Positions 60,073-64,000 of a stretch of 64,000 nt of DNA are shown here, piece after piece. The number at the start of each line of letters is the position of its first letter. Position 1 is the stretch's first letter. Position numbers and translations under genes: made by a program. Source of the stretch: DYJK01 sp040755055 (lineage in GTDB: Bacteria; Bacteroidota; Ignavibacteria; Ignavibacteriales; Melioribacteraceae); NCBI GenBank assembly GCA_040755055.1, contig JBFMBS010000005.1, positions 62,001 through 126,000 on the forward strand, read 5' to 3'. The notes beneath the pieces were generated by a model. The model did not search any database and had not been told where the DNA came from. It worked only from the letters and a program-made list of their open reading frames with translations.

Positions 60073-61461
60073 ATGAGAGTATTAAAATTCGGCGGTTCTA
60101 GTGTAGGCAGTGCTGAAAGAGTAGATCACGTAATTAACGTTCTGCAAAACCGGTACATAGCAAGACAAGTAAAATTCGCCGTGGTTTTTTCTGCATTCCA
60201 GGGTGTAACGGATAAACTGATTGAAATCGGCAAGCTCGCTTTCCAGCGCAAACCTAATTATAAGACGGAACTGGAAAAGTTAATAGATATCCATTATGAA
60301 ACCGTGTTCAAACTAAACCCGGTTAAAATGCACTCTCTTACTGCAGAAGAACTTGAACCTTTGTTTGATGAACTGAAAGAAGTTGTTCACGGTGTTTACC
60401 TCGTTAAAGAACTTTCTGCAAGAACCCTCGATTACATAGTCAGCTTTGGTGAGAGGTTATCTTGTACCATCATTAATTTTACAATGCAGAAGAGGGGAGT
60501 CGGCTCGGAGTATCTCGATGCAAGTAAATTAATTAAGACGGATGATAGTTTTGGTAATGCGCGTGTTGACTTCAAATCAACAAACAAAAACATTGCAGAT
60601 TATTTTAAGAAGCACAAAAAATTACAAGTTATTACCGGCTTTATCTCCTCGACTTATGAAAATGAAATAACAACACTTGGGCGCGGCGGTTCCGATTATA
60701 CAGCATCAATTTTTGGTGCAGCACTCAATGCAGATCTGATAGAAATCTGGACTGACGTTGATGGAATTTTAACAGCCGATCCGCGTAAAGTAAAAGATGC
60801 TTTTCCGCTTCCTACCGTAACCTATGAAGAGGCAATGGAACTTTCGCATTTTGGTGCTAAAGTTATTTATCCGCCAACTATGCTGCCGGCGTTGCAAAAG
60901 AAAATCAAGATCGTAATCAAAAATACATTCAACCCGGATTTTGAAGGAACATATATAGCCGTAAAAGAAAAAGATTCCAGTTTTACCGTGAAAGGAATTT
61001 CATCGGTCGATGATATTTCTCTTGTGCGTGTGCAAGGAGGCGGAATGGTTGGTGTTACCGGCATTGCTGCCCGGCTCTTCGGTGCCCTTGCCAAACATAA
61101 TGTTAATATAATACTTATCACACAAGCATCTTCGGAACATAGTATTTGTCTTGCTATTCCGCCTAAACTTGGAGCGCTTTCTAAAAAAGTCATTGAAGAA
61201 GAATTCCGTTTGGAAATGCTGGATGGAAAAATAGGCGAGGTAAAGGTTGAAAACGATCTTTCGATAATTGCAGTTGTTGGCGAGCATATGCGCCACACAC
61301 CGGGTATATCGGGAAAAGTTTTCAAGGCGCTTGGTAAAAATAAAATTAACATCAACGCAATTGCGCAAGGTTCATCCGAATTAAATATTTCTTTAGTAAT
61401 TGAGAAAAGTAATTTGTCTAAAGCATTAAATGTTCTTCATAAAGCAGTAATTAAAAATTAA
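60073..61461 (+). CDS. lysC: Aspartate kinase (monofunctional)
   Basis: A 462-residue aspartokinase. KFGGSSVGSAERV opens the kinase domain, FGERLSCTIINF and the Asp-containing TLGRGGSDYTASIFGAAL follow, and two ACT domains occupy about 315-460 (VTGIAARLFGALAKHNVNII, GISGKVFKALGKNKININA). It lacks the homoserine dehydrogenase half present in E. coli ThrA. First gene of lysC-asd-thrB-thrC. Confidence 0.95.
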   Translation: MRVLKFGGSSVGSAERVDHVINVLQNRYIARQVKFAVVFSAFQGVTDKLIEIGKLAFQRKPNYKTELEKLIDIHYETVFKLNPVKMHSLTAEELEPLFDELKEVVHGVYLVKELSARTLDYIVSFGERLSCTIINFTMQKRGVGSEYLDASKLIKTDDSFGNARVDFKSTNKNIADYFKKHKKLQVITGFISSTYENEITTLGRGGSDYTASIFGAALNADLIEIWTDVDGILTADPRKVKDAFPLPTVTYEEAMELSHFGAKVIYPPTMLPALQKKIKIVIKNTFNPDFEGTYIAVKEKDSSFTVKGISSVDDISLVRVQGGGMVGVTGIAARLFGALAKHNVNIILITQASSEHSICLAIPPKLGALSKKVIEEEFRLEMLDGKIGEVKVENDLSIIAVVGEHMRHTPGISGKVFKALGKNKININAIAQGSSELNISLVIEKSNLSKALNVLHKAVIKN

Positions 61462-61470
61462 GAGGGAGAA

Positions 61471-62511
61471 ATGAGCAGCAAAAAAATTCCGGTTGCAATA
61501 CTTGGTGCTACCGGGAGTGTTGGACAAAGATTTGTAGAATTGTTAGCCGATCATCCATGGTTCGAAGTAGTTGAGCTGGCAGCCTCGGATCGTTCTGCCG
61601 GTAAAAAATATTCCGAAGCTGTTAACTGGATTATGCAAGCACCGCTTAAAGATAAATTTGTGAACATGATCGTGAAAAAATGTGAACCAAACTTAGAAGC
61701 AAAAATTGTTTTTTCCGGGCTCGATGCATCCGTTGCCGGGGAAATTGAAACATCTTTTGCAGAAGCCGGTTATTATGTAATTTCAAACGCACGTAACCAC
61801 AGGTTTGATGACAATGTTCCGCTGATGATTCCCGAAGTAAATCATGATCACCTTGAACTTTTAAAAAAACAAAGTTACAAAGGGAAGATTGTAACCAATC
61901 CAAATTGCTCAACAATCGGCCTGGCACTTGCTTTGAAACCTTTGCATGAACAATTCGGATTGGAAGCAGTAAATGTTGTAACTATGCAAGCTATCTCCGG
62001 CGCCGGTTATCCGGGTGTTGCAAGCCTGGATATCATTGATAATGTTGTTCCGTTCATCGGCGGTGAAGAAAAGAAAATGGAAACTGAACCGTTGAAAATA
62101 TTGGGTAGCGTTTCTAATGGTAAGATTGAATTCGCCGATTTTAAAATCAGTGCACAATGTAACCGTGTATCTGTAATTGACGGGCATACAGAGTGTGTAC
62201 AAGTAAAATTGAAAACCAAAACTACTACGAATGAAATAATAAAAGTATGGCAGAATTATAAATCGCTGCCGCAGCAATTAAATTTACCTTCGGCACCGGA
62301 ACGACCCATTGTATATTTTTATGAAGAGAAGTATCCTCAACCGAAAATTCACCGCAACTTAGAAAAAGGAATGGCAACATCTATCGGTAGATTACGCGAG
62401 GACCCGTTGTTTGATTATAAGTTTGTTATCATGTCACACAATACAATACGCGGTGCTGCCGGCGGAACAATTTTGATAGCGGAATTAATGAAAGCGGAGA
62501 AGATTATTTAA
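61471..62511 (+). CDS. asd: Aspartate-semialdehyde dehydrogenase
   Basis: A 346-residue enzyme. NADP loop AILGATGSVGQRFVELLADH, active-site Cys in VTNPNCSTIGLALALKPL and the His in CNRVSVIDGHTECVQV. The sequence belongs to the archaeal/fungal-type ASADH branch. GAGGGAG precedes the ATG, nine bp after lysC. Confidence 0.96.
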   Translation: MSSKKIPVAILGATGSVGQRFVELLADHPWFEVVELAASDRSAGKKYSEAVNWIMQAPLKDKFVNMIVKKCEPNLEAKIVFSGLDASVAGEIETSFAEAGYYVISNARNHRFDDNVPLMIPEVNHDHLELLKKQSYKGKIVTNPNCSTIGLALALKPLHEQFGLEAVNVVTMQAISGAGYPGVASLDIIDNVVPFIGGEEKKMETEPLKILGSVSNGKIEFADFKISAQCNRVSVIDGHTECVQVKLKTKTTTNEIIKVWQNYKSLPQQLNLPSAPERPIVYFYEEKYPQPKIHRNLEKGMATSIGRLREDPLFDYKFVIMSHNTIRGAAGGTILIAELMKAEKII

Positions 62512-62629
62512 TAATTTTTGATATACCAAAGTGATATTATAAATTTTAATGTTAATTATGGTAAAAGAAATAGCATACGGATTACCCGTCAAACGAACGC
62601 CGGGCAAGCATGGATGAAGCGTATTCTCG

Positions 62630-62680
62630 CAGATTTAATCCGTGAAAATCCGTTTAATCTGCGTCATCCGCGTTCTATCT
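62630..62680. repeat. Repeat-like spacer inside the thr operon
   Basis: The phrase TTTAATCCGTGAAAATCCG followed by TTTAATCTGCGTCATCCGCG is a spacer wording seen between genes in many genomes. It lies between asd and thrB, separating genes that would normally be close (215 bp gap). A 70-codon frame across it starts at a TTG and is not believed. Confidence 0.5.
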
Positions 62681-62726
62681 TTATATTCATGATTATTGTA
62701 ATGAAGTTTATCCTTGGAACATCTTT

Positions 62727-63662
62727 ATGAAGCAAAAAAAAATTAAAGTATTTGCGCCGGCTTCGGTTTCAAACGTCGGTCCCGGTTTCGATATGATGGG
62801 TTTTGCTTTGAATGAGCCCGGAGATGAAATCGAAATCTCATTGAATGGAAGCAGAGAAATCAAAATAAAAAAAATATTTGGCGATGGCGGTACGCTTCCC
62901 TATCACATTGACAAGAACACAACTACCGTTGCTATCCAATCATTGCTGAAAAAGTATAACATAAATGCCGGACTCGATATTGTTATCCATAAAAAAATGG
63001 GAATAGGAAGCGGACTTGGATCGAGTGCGGCAAGTGCCGTTGCCGGTGTTTTCGCTGTCAACAAACTTCTTAGCTTAAAACTTTCCAAATATGAACTGCT
63101 CGAACACGCTATTGCCGGCGAGTTTATTGCAAGCAAGGGAATTCATGCCGATAATGTTGCGCCGTGTTTGTTCGGCGGCTTTGTTTTAATACGTAGCTAC
63201 GATCCTATCGACATAATACAACTTGATTACCCCGGAAATTTGTACTGCTCGATTGTTTACCCGGATATAGAAATTAAAACTTGCGATGCCCGTGCAATGT
63301 TAGATAAAAGTGTTCCGCTTAAAACTGCAATTGCACAAGCCGGTAACGCTTCCGGATTGGTAACCGGGTTGTTAACAAAAAATTATGATTTGATCAGCCG
63401 TTCTATTATAGATCATCTTGCCGAACCGAAACGTGCTAAATTAATTCCGTGCTACAGCGAAGTAAGAAATGCTGCACTTTCGAGCGGAGCGTTGAACTGC
63501 AACATTTCAGGTTCAGGTCCTTCCATGTTTGCATTTTCCGATTCAAAAAAGAAAGCCGCCGATATTGCACATGCTATGAAAAAAGCTGCTGTATCTAAAG
63601 GATTCAATAGTAAAACTTATGTTTCGAACATCAACAACAAAGGTCCGGTTGTTTTGAAATGA
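62727..63662 (+). CDS. thrB: Homoserine kinase
   Basis: A 311-residue GHMP kinase: VFAPASVSNVGPGFDMMGFA, the ATP loop KKMGIGSGLGSSAASAVAGV and the third motif LNCNISGSGPSMFAFSD. It phosphorylates homoserine in threonine synthesis. Its stop overlaps thrC (ATGA). Confidence 0.96.
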   Translation: MKQKKIKVFAPASVSNVGPGFDMMGFALNEPGDEIEISLNGSREIKIKKIFGDGGTLPYHIDKNTTTVAIQSLLKKYNINAGLDIVIHKKMGIGSGLGSSAASAVAGVFAVNKLLSLKLSKYELLEHAIAGEFIASKGIHADNVAPCLFGGFVLIRSYDPIDIIQLDYPGNLYCSIVYPDIEIKTCDARAMLDKSVPLKTAIAQAGNASGLVTGLLTKNYDLISRSIIDHLAEPKRAKLIPCYSEVRNAALSSGALNCNISGSGPSMFAFSDSKKKAADIAHAMKKAAVSKGFNSKTYVSNINNKGPVVLK

Positions 63663-64000
63663 AATACTACAGCACAAATAACAAACATATTTTAGTTTCA
63701 TTTGAAACAGCAGTAATGCATGGACTCGCAAACGACGGCGGTCTCTACATGCCGGAAGAGATTCCAAAACTTGGAATTGATTTTTTTGAATCGATTGAAA
63801 AATATTCATTCCGGGAAATTGCATTTCGTGTTGCAGAAAAATTTGTAAACGATGAGATTAAAGAGAGCAATCTTAACGATATAATTTCGGAAGCAATAAA
63901 TTTTCCGGCTCCGTTAGTTAAACTGTCAGACAATCTTTCCATGCTCGAACTTTTCCATGGACCAACGCTTGCATTCAAAGATTTCGGTGCACGGTTCATG
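63659..64000 (+). CDS. thrC: Threonine synthase, 5' part (cut by the window edge)
   Basis: The ATG overlaps the thrB stop by 4 bp and the frame stays open to the edge (114 codons). The sequence LANDGGLYMPEEIPKLGIDF and the PLP-lysine context FHGPTLAFKDFGARFM (Lys at about 108) identify threonine synthase of the bacterial ThrC class. Confidence 0.95.
   Translation, partial: MKYYSTNNKHILVSFETAVMHGLANDGGLYMPEEIPKLGIDFFESIEKYSFREIAFRVAEKFVNDEIKESNLNDIISEAINFPAPLVKLSDNLSMLELFHGPTLAFKDFGARFM

Noticed and set aside
62518..62730. 70-codon frame between asd and thrB
   Set aside because: TTG start, consists of spacer repeat text; no conserved domain.
63696..63710. GTTTCATTTGAAAC resembling parS
   Set aside because: Two or more mismatches to the parS core at its centre and inside the thrC coding sequence; treated as chance.

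Overview
The window looks like part of the chromosome of a Bacteroidota/Chlorobiota-group bacterium, most likely an Ignavibacteria-type organism. Two secreted proteins end in the C-terminal sorting domain of the type IX secretion system (core NYPNPF..TTTIEY and LKVYDILGRE), in the form typical of Ignavibacteriales. There are many SusC/Omp-type beta-barrels, a DUF5916 barrel, a GWxTD protein, paired M16 peptidases and a DUF3078 protein. Base composition is moderately AT-rich and intergenic regions carry many small palindromes. No rRNA, tRNA, CRISPR array, transposase or integrase was seen.

Layout. 1-4.7 kb: end of an outer-membrane barrel, a HicB-HicA-HigA toxin-antitoxin cassette, and a two-gene M16 peptidase operon. 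4.8-13.2 kb: DUF4143 ATPase, YjbQ, RsgA, a four-gene membrane operon (SPFH, LURP/Tubby-like, ribbon-helix-helix, alpha/beta hydrolase), a glycosyltransferase and a cold-shock gene with a long leader. 13.5-21.4 kb: MgtC/DUF4010 protein, dihaem cytochrome c, small barrel, BASS transporter, exported SurE, and a T9SS cargo protein. 21.5-25.2 kb: accessory patch with DUF4288, HigBA, PadR and a stand-alone SIR2 protein. 25.4-29.4 kb: mnmE-mnmG-rsmG with two parS-like sites, suggesting closeness to the replication origin. 29.6-36.1 kb: ClpB, YdeI-type protein, GWxTD protein. 36.2-42.6 kb: T9SS cargo, a C_GCAxxG_C_C protein, and a visibly AT-rich module of a class III nucleotide-cyclase-like protein, a large P-loop NTPase and a TIR-domain protein. 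This last module is the best candidate for an undescribed (probably anti-phage) system. 43-49 kb: UvrB, a GIY-YIG gene enclosed by inverted repeats, an OB-fold protein, DUF3078, SufE and DUF116. 49-56 kb: potassium homeostasis (KimA-like importer, KtrA, KtrB, shortened KdpD, KdpE), with the same array of TTTATA direct repeats in front of both transporter units. 56-58.8 kb: quinone/electrophile stress cluster (MhqD, MhqO, MhqR types plus YceI) with a dyad operator. 58.9-64 kb: purU and the threonine operon lysC-asd-thrB-thrC, preceded by an Ile/Thr-rich leader peptide.

How it works together. Three themes stand out. First, regulated small circuits can be read from the DNA: potassium (KdpDE boxes), threonine (attenuation leader), electrophile stress (MarR operator). 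Second, conflict genes (two toxin-antitoxin loci, SIR2, cyclase-NTPase-TIR) lie between housekeeping genes. Third, several palindromic repeat families occur between genes and, in frame, inside the two T9SS sorting domains. All functions are assigned by reading motifs; no database search was run.
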